DNA of 33,389 nucleotides from CAZJDV01 sp964544865 (lineage in GTDB: Bacteria; Chloroflexota; Dehalococcoidia; Lucifugimonadales; CAJWER01): positions 1-33,389 of the forward strand of contig CAZJDV010000019.1 in NCBI GenBank assembly GCA_964544865.1, written 5' to 3'. The notes under the pieces are model-generated. The model ran no database searches, was not told where the DNA came from, and saw only the letters and a list, made by a program, of their open reading frames with translations. The translations under genes and the position numbers were made by a program. Positions 24,303 through 31,800 of this stretch are shown in pieces. Each line of letters begins with the position of its first letter. Positions within the stretch are counted from its first letter, which is position 1.

Positions 24303-25442
24303 ATGGCAGCCCCCCAGGTCAGAGAAATCCGCCGCGCGTATGGGTTTGACGACGTGTCCCTCGCCCCGGGGCATGTCACCATCAACCCCGACCAGACCAA
24401 TCTCGATTTCCCGCTGGATGGCATGTCGATGTCCATGCCCATCATCGCCTCCGCCATGGACGCGGTCGTTTCACCGGGGTTCGCGGTGACGTTCGACAGG
24501 CTCGGCGGTCTCGCGGTAATGAACCTGGAGGGCGTGCAGACAAAATACGAGAACCCCGGCGAGGTGCTGGACCGAATCGCGAGCGCGTCCGAGGAAGATG
24601 CGACCACCGTTCTCCAGGAGGCCTACGCGGCCCCTGTCAGGGAGGACTTGATAGGGAAGCGAATTGAGGAGATCAAGTCAAACGGCGCCAAGTGCGCCGT
24701 TTCCGTTACCCCGACCAGCACGAAACGGATGGCCCCCCTAGCCGAAGAGGCCGGTGCGGACATCATCGTCGTCCAGTCAACGGTCACCACGGCGAGGCAC
24801 ATCTCCAAAAGCGCCCGCGGCCTAGTGTTCTCCGAGTTCCTCGAGACGGTGAATGTGCCGGTGCTGGTGGGCAACTGCGTGTCCTACGATGTGGCCCTGG
24901 AGTTAATAGAGACGGGCATCGACGGGCTGCTCGTGGGCGTCGGTCCGGGCGCGGCCTGCACCACTCGTGAGGTCACCGGAGTGGGCGTGCCCCAGGTCAC
25001 GGCCACCATGGGCTGCGCCGCAGCCAGGGATGAGTTCCTCCAGCGCACGGGCAAGTACGTCCCGATCATAACCGACGGCGGTATACGGACCGGAGGCGAC
25101 CTGTGCAAGGCCATCGCGTGCGGTGCCGACGCCGTCATGATCGGCTCGCCGCTGGCCCAGTCCAGCGAGGCCCCCGGCAAGGGCTACAACTGGGGCATGG
25201 CCAGCCCGCATCCCGCGCTGCCGAGGGGCGTCCGCGTAAACGTCGGCGTTAAGGCCTCGCTGGAGACGATCCTGTTCGGCCCCACGTCCAGGACCGACGG
25301 GACACAGAACCTGGTGGGCGCGCTGGAGGTGTGCATGGGCATGCTCGGCGCCTTCACCATCCGGGACATGCACAAGGCCGAGGTGATCACCGCTCCGTCG
25401 ATCAAGACCGAGGGCAAGCACTACCAGCTCGGTACGGACTAG
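24303..25442 (+). CDS. guaB3: GuaB3-type IMP dehydrogenase family protein
   Basis: 379 residues of the IMPDH/GMP reductase TIM barrel (PF00478) with no CBS domain pair, as in GuaB3. Visible: FDDVSLAPG at the start; PIIASAMDAVVSPGFAV; the phosphate and active-site loop GVGPGAACTTREVTGVGVPQ with catalytic-type Cys219; IITDGGIRTGGDLCKAIACG; and GADAVMIGSPLA. GuaB3 proteins are widespread in Actinobacteria, Cyanobacteria and relatives; the cyanobacterial enzyme has been reported as a GMP reductase, so this protein may convert GMP to IMP rather than the reverse. It has its own strong promoter and is followed by a HAD phosphatase after a hairpin. Intact. Confidence 0.85.
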   Translation: MAAPQVREIRRAYGFDDVSLAPGHVTINPDQTNLDFPLDGMSMSMPIIASAMDAVVSPGFAVTFDRLGGLAVMNLEGVQTKYENPGEVLDRIASASEEDATTVLQEAYAAPVREDLIGKRIEEIKSNGAKCAVSVTPTSTKRMAPLAEEAGADIIVVQSTVTTARHISKSARGLVFSEFLETVNVPVLVGNCVSYDVALELIETGIDGLLVGVGPGAACTTREVTGVGVPQVTATMGCAAARDEFLQRTGKYVPIITDGGIRTGGDLCKAIACGADAVMIGSPLAQSSEAPGKGYNWGMASPHPALPRGVRVNVGVKASLETILFGPTSRTDGTQNLVGALEVCMGMLGAFTIRDMHKAEVITAPSIKTEGKHYQLGTD

Positions 25443-25453
25443 CCCGCCGAAAA

Positions 25454-25489
25454 GTCTCTCCCCTGGGAATGAAATGGGGGGGGGGAGAC
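25454..25489 (+). terminator. Stem-loop with G10 tract after guaB3
   Basis: GTCTCTCCCC (25454-25463) can pair with the end of a ten-G run followed by AGAC (right arm ending at 25489), giving a 10-base stem with one G-U pair. There is no U-tract, so efficiency as an intrinsic terminator is doubtful. The G run at 25476-25485 is one of several unusually long homopolymers in the window. Confidence 0.4.
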
Positions 25490-25501
25490 CCTGCCTGCTA
25501 A

Positions 25502-26209
25502 ATGACTACGCCTCGCGCTATCTTGATGGATCTCGACGACACACTAATCGACTACAGCTCCGACATCGTTCCGGCGCGCCGCGCCGTTTGCGCCGAGGCG
25601 GCCGTCCGGGCGCATGGACTCGGCGCGAAGGCGTTGTTCGACGCCATTTCTCGAAAGCGCGATTGGTTCTGGTCCGATCCGGAGCGTCATCGTGTTGACC
25701 GGGCTGACCTGGCGGCGGCGAGCCGAAGCATCGTACACGATTCCCTCGTCGGCCTGGGTTTCGACCTTCCCGATCTTGCCCGCGACGTGGCCGAGTCCTA
25801 CCGTGACCTTCGTCGGGACGGCGCAACGATATTACCCGATTCTGAGGCGTGTCTGGGGCGAATCCGACGGAAAGGGATCGGGCTGGCGCTCGTCACGAAT
25901 GGCGCCGGGGCCGATCAGAGAGCCAAGATCGAGCAGTTCGATTTGGCACGCTACTTCGATCACATCCTGATCGAAGGGGATCTCGGGTTCGGGAAGCCGG
26001 ACCGCCGGTTCTACGAGACGGCGATGGAGGCCCTCGGGTCCCGGCCCGGCGAGACTTGGTGCGTGAGGGACAATCTGGAGTGGGAGGTCGCGGCGCCGCA
26101 GGGCCTGGGCATCTACTCCGTTTGGGTCGACCGCCCAGGTTCGGGCGTCCCGCAGGGGACAGAGGTCGTGCCGGACCGCATCATACGTACGCTCTCGGAG
26201 CTGATGTAG
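25502..26209 (+). CDS. HAD-superfamily hydrolase (phosphatase)
   Basis: 235 residues. HAD motif I is DLDDTL with the nucleophile Asp near residue 10, motif II is the Thr in LVTNG, motif III is the Lys in GFGKPDRRFYE, and motif IV appears as CVRDNLEWEV, where the usual VGD has become VRD but the acidic residue is kept. A cap domain of about 90 helical residues lies between motifs I and II (C1 type), as in haloacid dehalogenase and phosphoglycolate-phosphatase-like enzymes. The likely role is dephosphorylation of a small metabolite, possibly a nucleotide given guaB3 just upstream, but this is only positional. The ribosome-binding site is weak. Convergent with the esterase. Confidence 0.85.
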   Translation: MTTPRAILMDLDDTLIDYSSDIVPARRAVCAEAAVRAHGLGAKALFDAISRKRDWFWSDPERHRVDRADLAAASRSIVHDSLVGLGFDLPDLARDVAESYRDLRRDGATILPDSEACLGRIRRKGIGLALVTNGAGADQRAKIEQFDLARYFDHILIEGDLGFGKPDRRFYETAMEALGSRPGETWCVRDNLEWEVAAPQGLGIYSVWVDRPGSGVPQGTEVVPDRIIRTLSELM

Positions 26210-26251
26210 CGCGGAGAGGCAGAGGTGCCGGCCAGCCGCATATCCTTCCGT

Positions 26252-27295
26252 TCACAGCCACTTCTCCAGCCAGTCGTAGGCCTTGCGGCCGCTCCATCGA
26301 TGCCCGGCGTCGAACTCGTCCACGTCGAAGCGCCCGGGCACTCCCGCCACCGCGTAGCTGTGCCGGACCGCCGTTGCGGCCTTCCTGCTGTCGTCAATCG
26401 GAAATCCGCCGTCGCGTATCCCCGACTCCACCAGGAGAGGGCGCGGCGCGATTAGAGAGGCGACGTCCGACATCTCGCCGTATTGAAGCAGGCCCGCCGG
26501 GGTCTGCGCCCCGCAGAAGTTGGCCAGCCCCAGCGCGTAGCTCTCGAAGGTGTTCAGGTAGCAGCTCACGACCGCGCAGCGAATCCTCTCGTCCAGCGCC
26601 GAGGCGAACAGTGTCATGGTCCCGCCGTAAGACAGCCCCACGCAGCCTACCCGGTCCGGATCGACGTCGGGCCTCGATTGAAGGTACGTGACGGACTGCA
26701 TTGCGTCCCACACGTTCAGCGTGAGCAGATTGGCGCCCAGCAGCATTCCCTTGATGAACAGAACGTTGCACGAGTCTCTAGGGGGCAGGCTACCGCCCAG
26801 CTTCCTCTCACCGAAACCGCGCCAGTCGGGCGCCACCACGACATAGCCTCTCATCACGAGCTGACGCGCGTAGTCGTAATTGAGGTTTGTGATTCCCTCG
26901 ACGCGGCCTCGCTCCCCGTGATCGATGCCGCACACGTCGTCCTTGCCGTTGCCGTGCCCGTGGCAGGCGAGGATCGCGGGCCGACGCTCTCCATCTCGCA
27001 CGTCTTTGGGCACAAGCACGTAGGCGACCACCGCCATGTCGAGTTCCGAGTTGAAGATGACCTTTTCCCGCCAGTAAGAACCCTCGTCGACGACCTCGAT
27101 CGTCTCGGGATCCAGCTCGCACGGTTCGGGGAAAGGTCCGAGACACTCCCGCAGTCTGCTGGAGAAGTCGTGCTTCCAGGCTTCGACCTCTTCGAGGGTG
27201 GAGGCGTTAAACGAGTGGGATCTCGGTGTTCGTCGGTACCTGCTTAGAAAATACTCGCCGGGGGACAGGTTGCGGACACGCTCAGCTTGCATCAT
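26252..27295 (-). CDS. Alpha/beta hydrolase (acetyl xylan esterase / dienelactone hydrolase-like)
   Basis: 347 residues from ATG 27293-27295, which has GAGGT just upstream; the longer upstream frame is not family-like. Alpha/beta-hydrolase features: ILACHGHGNGKDDV (oxyanion region), YVVVAPDWRGFGERK, the nucleophile elbow GCVGLSYGGTM with Ser222, an acidic candidate in ESGIRDGGFPIDD, and the catalytic His in DAGHRWSG (H332). The layout resembles the Abhydrolase_7 / acetyl xylan esterase group (PF12715), with a helical N-terminal part. It likely cleaves acyl esters; the substrate is unknown. No signal peptide, so it acts in the cytoplasm. It stands alone between convergent HAD and the coiled-coil gene. 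Intact. Confidence 0.82.
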   Translation of the reverse strand: MMQAERVRNLSPGEYFLSRYRRTPRSHSFNASTLEEVEAWKHDFSSRLRECLGPFPEPCELDPETIEVVDEGSYWREKVIFNSELDMAVVAYVLVPKDVRDGERRPAILACHGHGNGKDDVCGIDHGERGRVEGITNLNYDYARQLVMRGYVVVAPDWRGFGERKLGGSLPPRDSCNVLFIKGMLLGANLLTLNVWDAMQSVTYLQSRPDVDPDRVGCVGLSYGGTMTLFASALDERIRCAVVSCYLNTFESYALGLANFCGAQTPAGLLQYGEMSDVASLIAPRPLLVESGIRDGGFPIDDSRKAATAVRHSYAVAGVPGRFDVDEFDAGHRWSGRKAYDWLEKWL

Positions 27296-27488
27296 AAGAT
27301 ACCTCGGTTGTGACTTGGCGACGGCGCCGGGCGCGGCCGCTCGATGCCACATGATTGTACCGCGGGCGATGCCAGATGACACGAGGAGGCGCTCGAAGGC
27401 CAACTCCGGATGAGTGGCCGGGACTGCCGCCGCAGCCGTCTGAAAAGATGAGAGTGCCTGCGCGGGTGCCGAGACACACCGCCGGAGG

Positions 27489-27965
27489 TTACGGCCTGCG
27501 ATGCTTGCCGATACCCAGGCGGCGCCCCAGGGCCTTCCACCACGGTACTGAATGGTCCCTGTGCGAGCGGCGTCTGCGGTTTCCCCGGAGCTTGGCGAGC
27601 TCGCTCTGGGCCACAGCCAGTTGGCCTGACATGCTGGTAATCTGAAGCCGAAGCTCGCTAAACTCCTCGCTGGGCTGGCTGCCAGGCTCCGCGCCGCTAT
27701 CGCCTGGGTCCGCCATGCGCCGCCCGAAGGTATCGATCTTATCGGCAAGCGCCTGAAGTTCGTCGGAAGTCGACGCCGATGTTCCCTGGTTCTCTGGGCC
27801 TGGAAGGTCTCCTTGACGCTGGCGATTGAGGTCGGCGATCTTCGCCTCGAGTTCGCCGACCCGTATCATCGCCTCACCATAAAGCCGTATCAGGTCGTCG
27901 TAGCTCAGCTGGGGGCTGTTATCTGCCAATCTATGCCTCTCCAAATGGGGCGCTTCGCTGCACAT
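27489..27965 (-). CDS. Hypothetical coiled-coil protein with basic tail
   Basis: About 158 residues from ATG 27963-27965 (a 13-codon extension is possible). I do not recognise a family. The N-terminal part YDDLIRLYGEAMIRVGELEA and the part LRLQITSMSGQLAVAQSELA have heptad-like spacing of hydrophobic residues, suggesting two short coiled coils. They are separated by a Ser/Glu/Asp-rich linker. The C-terminus is strongly basic (RGNRRRRSHRD, then LGRRLGIGKHRRP) with a central PWWKALGRR, so it may bind nucleic acid, ribosomes or the membrane surface. It lies downstream of prfA-prmC on the same strand, 80 bases after prmC, and may be co-transcribed. Confidence 0.65.
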   Translation of the reverse strand: MCSEAPHLERHRLADNSPQLSYDDLIRLYGEAMIRVGELEAKIADLNRQRQGDLPGPENQGTSASTSDELQALADKIDTFGRRMADPGDSGAEPGSQPSEEFSELRLQITSMSGQLAVAQSELAKLRGNRRRRSHRDHSVPWWKALGRRLGIGKHRRP

Positions 27966-28045
27966 TATAGTGCGCTTTCCCGAGTAAGCAACGCGTAGCT
28001 CCACCTGAGTGATCTGGGTGTAGGAACGGCGTTGATAGGTCGATT

Positions 28046-28918
28046 CTACCAGACCGCAACCCGCACGACCCTTGGCAGGCCCGCGAAATCAAGGTCATGG
28101 GACACCTGTCCGGTGGGAAAGCAAGAGCGGGCGATCCGCGTCACGGCTTCGAGCTGCCCAGGCGCGATCTCCACCGCCATCAGTCCGCCCTGGCGAACGA
28201 AGCCGGACGCCTGTCGGAACAGTCTTCTCATCACGTCCAGTCCATCGGGCCCGCCGTCGAGGGCGAGAACCGGCTCCCGCCTGACCTCCGGAGCGAGACC
28301 TGCGAGCTCGGCGGTCCTGATGTAGGGAGGGTTGGACACCAGGACGTCAACGGGCGCAGGCAGCGCCTGCAGCAGGTCGCCGTGGCGAAGGTGAACCCTG
28401 CCGGCCGCACCATGTCTGGTGCGGTTGACGTCGGCCACCGCGAGCGCCTCTGGGGACGCGTCGGTCGCGTAGACGGTGGCCAGGGGCAGGCCTTTCGCGA
28501 TGGCCACCGCGATGGCGCCGCTGCCTGTTCCGATATCCGCGACGGTCAGGCCATTCCCGTGACCGAGTCCACCAGCGGAGCCCGTCCGCCTGGCGCAGAA
28601 CTCGAGCACCTTGTCCACGAGCCACTCGGTCTCCTGCCTTGGCACGAGTACGCTGGGATTGACCATGAAATCGAGCCCGTAGAACTCCCTGTTCTCCAGG
28701 ATATAGGACAGTGGCTCGCCCGCGCCGCGCCGCCGCACCAGCGAATCGGCCAGCTTCTGCAGTTCGGGCGCCGCCTCGTCGCCAAGGACGGCAAAAAAGA
28801 CGGCCCGGTCCACGCCAAGGGCATGCCGTAAGAGGACCTCCGCCTCGAGGCCGGAGTCGGTCACACGCGCGCTCGCCAATCGGTCTCTAGCCCTCAGCCA
28901 CGACTCCCCGATCGTCAT
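28046..28918 (-). CDS. prmC: Release factor glutamine N5-methyltransferase
   Basis: 290 residues. PrmC methylates the glutamine of the GGQ motif in release factors using S-adenosylmethionine. Visible: an N-terminal helical domain ending in PLSYILENREFYGLDF; the VPRQETEWLVD segment; SAM-binding motif VADIGTGSGAIAVA (about 126-139); and the catalytic N-P-P-Y at residues 196-199 in DVLVSNPPYIR, followed by EPVLALDGGPDGLD. All are family hallmarks. The start codon overlaps the prfA stop (ATGA at 28915-28918), so the two genes are translationally coupled, which matches enzyme and substrate. Intact and of normal length. Confidence 0.95.
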   Translation of the reverse strand: MTIGESWLRARDRLASARVTDSGLEAEVLLRHALGVDRAVFFAVLGDEAAPELQKLADSLVRRRGAGEPLSYILENREFYGLDFMVNPSVLVPRQETEWLVDKVLEFCARRTGSAGGLGHGNGLTVADIGTGSGAIAVAIAKGLPLATVYATDASPEALAVADVNRTRHGAAGRVHLRHGDLLQALPAPVDVLVSNPPYIRTAELAGLAPEVRREPVLALDGGPDGLDVMRRLFRQASGFVRQGGLMAVEIAPGQLEAVTRIARSCFPTGQVSHDLDFAGLPRVVRVAVW

Positions 28919-29985
28919 AGGCCCGCCTCCCCAAGATTGAGGGTCTGCTCCCGTGCAACCAGAGCGTCGATGAATTCGTCGATATCTCCGTCGAGCACCA
29001 TCTCCAGGCTGTGGCTTGTCACCCCCACCCTGTGGTCGGTTACGCGATTCTGCGGGAAGTTGTAGGTCCGCACCCGCTCAGACCTGTCTCCGGAGCCAAC
29101 CTGGGAGCGCCGGGAATCGGTCCGCTCCTGCTTCTGGCGCTGGACCTCTAGGGCGAGGACACGGGCCCTTAGCACCGCCATCGCCTTGTTCTTGTTCTTC
29201 AACTGCGAGCGCTCGTCCTGGCAGATGGCGACGACCCCGGTGGGAATGTGGGTGATTCGGATCGCCGTGGCTACCTTCTGGACGTTCTGGCCGCCGTGGC
29301 CGCTGGCGTGGAAGACATCGATCTGGAGGTCTTCCGCGGCTATTTGCACGTCGACCTCCTCGGCCTCGGGCAGGACGGCCACCGTCGCCGCCGAAGTGTG
29401 GATGCGTCCGCTCGACTCGGTGACGGGAATGCGCTGGACACGGTGGACGCCGCTCTCGTGCTTGAGGCGGCTGTACGCTCCGTCGCCCTTTATCTGGAAG
29501 ACGATCTCCTTGATGCTGCCCAGTCCCGACCCGTTGCTGTTGACGACCTCAGTCTGCCAGCCTTGGCGTTGGGCGTGCCGCACGTACATCCGGTAGAGGT
29601 CCGCCGCGAACAGCCCAGCCTCCTCTCCTCCGGTCCCGGCGCGGACCTCGACGACCACGTTCTTGTCGTCATTCGGGTCCTTCGGCAGCAGCGCCACCCG
29701 CAGCTCGTCCTCTACGCTCTCCTTCTCAATCTCAAGCTCGGCTAGCTCCTCGCGGGCGAGCGCCGCCATGTCGCGGTCCGACTCGTCCCGGATCATGCTC
29801 CGGGCGTCCCCGATGTCCTTTGTCACATGTCGATGCCGCGAGGCAAGGCCCGCCAGCTTCTTCAGCGACGCGTGCTCTCGCGCCAGTTCCTGAACGCGCG
29901 AGTAGTCGGCGGAGACCTCTGGGTCCGCCATCTGCCATTCGAGCTCCCTGGACCGCTCTTCTATGGACGCCAGCTTGTCTTGCAT
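28915..29985 (-). CDS. prfA: Peptide chain release factor 1
   Basis: 356 residues. RF1 reads UAA and UAG stop codons and triggers peptide release. Visible: the N-terminal helical domain (EERSRELEWQMADPEVSADY), RAGTGGEEAGLF (115-126), the stop-codon recognition tripeptide P-V-T (187-189) in HRVQRIPVTESSGRIHTSAA, and the catalytic GGQ at 231-233. The residues after GGQ read NVQKVATAIRITHIPTG, rather than the common HVN-T-(D/E)-SA pattern; Gln itself is present and is the PrmC target. GAGAG precedes the ATG. prmC overlaps its stop by four bases. Intact. Confidence 0.95.
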   Translation of the reverse strand: MQDKLASIEERSRELEWQMADPEVSADYSRVQELAREHASLKKLAGLASRHRHVTKDIGDARSMIRDESDRDMAALAREELAELEIEKESVEDELRVALLPKDPNDDKNVVVEVRAGTGGEEAGLFAADLYRMYVRHAQRQGWQTEVVNSNGSGLGSIKEIVFQIKGDGAYSRLKHESGVHRVQRIPVTESSGRIHTSAATVAVLPEAEEVDVQIAAEDLQIDVFHASGHGGQNVQKVATAIRITHIPTGVVAICQDERSQLKNKNKAMAVLRARVLALEVQRQKQERTDSRRSQVGSGDRSERVRTYNFPQNRVTDHRVGVTSHSLEMVLDGDIDEFIDALVAREQTLNLGEAGL

Positions 29986-30108
29986 CTCTCTGAGAACCTT
30001 GGACGACGGCCGCCGGCCATTTGCGCCGCGGCCGCTATTTCTGCCTTGCAGTCTCTAACTTGACTGTGGAGGTTGCAAGAAGTCTAGTATATCAATTCGC
30101 CTGCCGGA

Positions 30109-30132
30109 GCGCCTAGTCCTAGCGCTAGGCGC
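30109..30132. repeat. Inverted repeat spanning the hisS stop codon
   Basis: GCGCCTAG (30109-30116) and CTAGGCGC (30125-30132) are perfect 8-base arms with an 8-base loop. The right arm contains the hisS stop codon. No U-tract follows on the minus strand, so this could be a Rho-assisted stop or an mRNA-end structure between hisS and prfA. Confidence 0.5.
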
Positions 30133-31435
30133 CGCCGTGGAGGACCCCGTCCGGACCAATGGGCGCCTGTGGCGCCGCGAGCATCGACATCAGGTCATCG
30201 CGGCCCACCTCCCGCTGCTCACTCAGGGCCAGATCGCGCAGCACGTAGCTCCCGCTCTCCAGCTCTCGGTCCCCGATGATTACGGCGTGGGTGGCGCGGA
30301 TGGAGGATGCGTACCGAAGCTGGCTTTTCAGGCTTCTCCCGGCGGGCGCCAGAACGGCGGTTACGCCACCTCGACGCAGCTCCGAGCACAGCTTCATGCC
30401 CGCGGACCTGGGCTCGTCGCCCAGGCAGGCGACCATGACCTTGGTCCGGGCATCCATCGCGATCGGCGTCTCGTTTCGTCGAATGGCCGCCAGGACGCGC
30501 TCCATCCCCATGGCGAACCCAATGCCAGGCGTGGGACGCCCGCCGAGGAGCTCGATCAGCCCGTCGTAGCGACCGCCCGCAACCAGTGTGCTCTGCTGCC
30601 CTTCGCCGGGCGGCACGATCTCGAACACCGTCCGCGAGTAGTAGTCCAGCCCCCTGACCATCCGCTTGTCGATCTTGTACGACAGGCCCAGGGTATCGAG
30701 ATCGTTCAGCAGGGCGTCCCAGTGGTCCGCACACGAATCGCACAGATAGTCGACGCTGCCGGGTGCGGCGGCGATCAATGGCTGGCAGGCGCCGTTTTTG
30801 CAGTCGAGGAGCCGTAATGGGTTCGTCTCTAGGCGGCGCCTGCAATCGTTGTGCACCAACTCATCCCCGCGCGAGCGGTAATAGGACCGCAGCGCGTCGA
30901 CATAGCCCAGGCGGCAGGCGGCGTCGCCGATGGAGTTCAACAGGATGGTGGCATCCACGACCCCCGCCGACTCCAATATGAGCCACGCCAGCTCGATGAC
31001 CTCGGCGTCCACCGACGCGTCAGCGTCGCCTATCACCTCGATGCCGAACTGGTGGAACTGCCGGTAACGCCCCGCCTGAGGCCGGTCGTAGCGAAAGAAG
31101 CCTCCCTGATAGTACCACCGGACGGGCTGAGGCAGGTTGTGCATGCCGTGCTGGAGGTACGCGCGGCACACGGGCGCCGTGCCCTCGGGGCGCAGGGTGA
31201 CCAAGTCTCCTCCTCTGTCCTCGAAGGTGTAGGTCTCTTTCTCGACGATGTCCGTGACCTCACCGACGCTCCGTACGAAGAGATTGGCGTTCTCGAAGGC
31301 GGGGGTATCGATCCGTTCATACCCGAACCTGGTCGCGATATCTTCGGACCTGGCCTCGAAATAACGCCAGTAGCGCTGCTCCTCGGGCAGCACGTCGGAG
31401 GTGCCTCTCGGTGCTTGAAACGAATTTGGGCTCAT
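30125..31435 (-). CDS. hisS: Histidyl-tRNA synthetase
   Basis: 436 residues of a class II aminoacyl-tRNA synthetase that attaches histidine to tRNA-His. Visible: APRGTSDVLPEEQRYWRYFE at the start; motif 1 region; LRPEGTAPVCRAY (81-93); motif 2 QGGFFRYDRPQAGRYRQFHQ; the histidine-specific GLDYYSRTVFE (262-272); AGGRYDGLIELLGG; motif 3 GIGFAMGMERVL; and a C-terminal anticodon-binding domain ending in the SEQREVGRDDL type sequence. No clear Shine-Dalgarno sequence precedes the ATG. It lies upstream of prfA on the same strand, with 139 bases between, and is divergent from the RelA/SpoT gene. Intact. Confidence 0.95.
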   Translation of the reverse strand: MSPNSFQAPRGTSDVLPEEQRYWRYFEARSEDIATRFGYERIDTPAFENANLFVRSVGEVTDIVEKETYTFEDRGGDLVTLRPEGTAPVCRAYLQHGMHNLPQPVRWYYQGGFFRYDRPQAGRYRQFHQFGIEVIGDADASVDAEVIELAWLILESAGVVDATILLNSIGDAACRLGYVDALRSYYRSRGDELVHNDCRRRLETNPLRLLDCKNGACQPLIAAAPGSVDYLCDSCADHWDALLNDLDTLGLSYKIDKRMVRGLDYYSRTVFEIVPPGEGQQSTLVAGGRYDGLIELLGGRPTPGIGFAMGMERVLAAIRRNETPIAMDARTKVMVACLGDEPRSAGMKLCSELRRGGVTAVLAPAGRSLKSQLRYASSIRATHAVIIGDRELESGSYVLRDLALSEQREVGRDDLMSMLAAPQAPIGPDGVLHGGA

Positions 31436-31800
31436 GTTTTCTGTATGTCCGTGCTCATTTGGTGCGCCGCCCTATGTTGACGGGAGGTGTTGCCGCATCC
31501 GATTAAGGGAGAGTATCTGCGAACCTATGCATGGTCCGGCAGCGAGTTCAGGCCGTCCGGCCCTGAGGCCGAAGCGAAGGCTCACATGCCTGCGGGCGCA
31601 GGGTCCGCCATGAACCGCTTTGAGAGAGTACCATAGTCGAGGCCTCCGTACACGCATGCCGGACACCCATTCGGCGATACGCCATATGGGCGCCAACGGG
31701 TCTCAGTCGCTCCGAACCGGAGGGCGAATTGCGGCTGTGCACCTACTTGGCTATACTTGAACGGATGCTAGCGGCGGCTTGGGCCGTCACAGGAGACGAT
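31436..31800. other. Divergent hisS/relA intergenic region
   Basis: 365 bases. Apart from the relA promoter I see no RNA gene, T-box-like element or convincing ORF. The short frames present do not look like proteins. A promoter for hisS was not identified. Confidence 0.5.
31729..31757 (+). promoter_or_regulatory. Sigma70-like promoter of the RelA/SpoT gene
   Basis: TTGCGG, a 17-base spacer and TATACT, lying about 44 bases before the chosen GTG start. The -10 matches five of six consensus bases and the -35 keeps TTG. An in-frame ATG at 31765 is too close to the -10 to have a ribosome-binding site. Confidence 0.5.

Noticed and set aside
31436..31464. Eight-codon ORF overlapping the hisS start, considered as a leader peptide
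   Set aside because: No histidine run, no ribosome-binding site and no attenuator structure.
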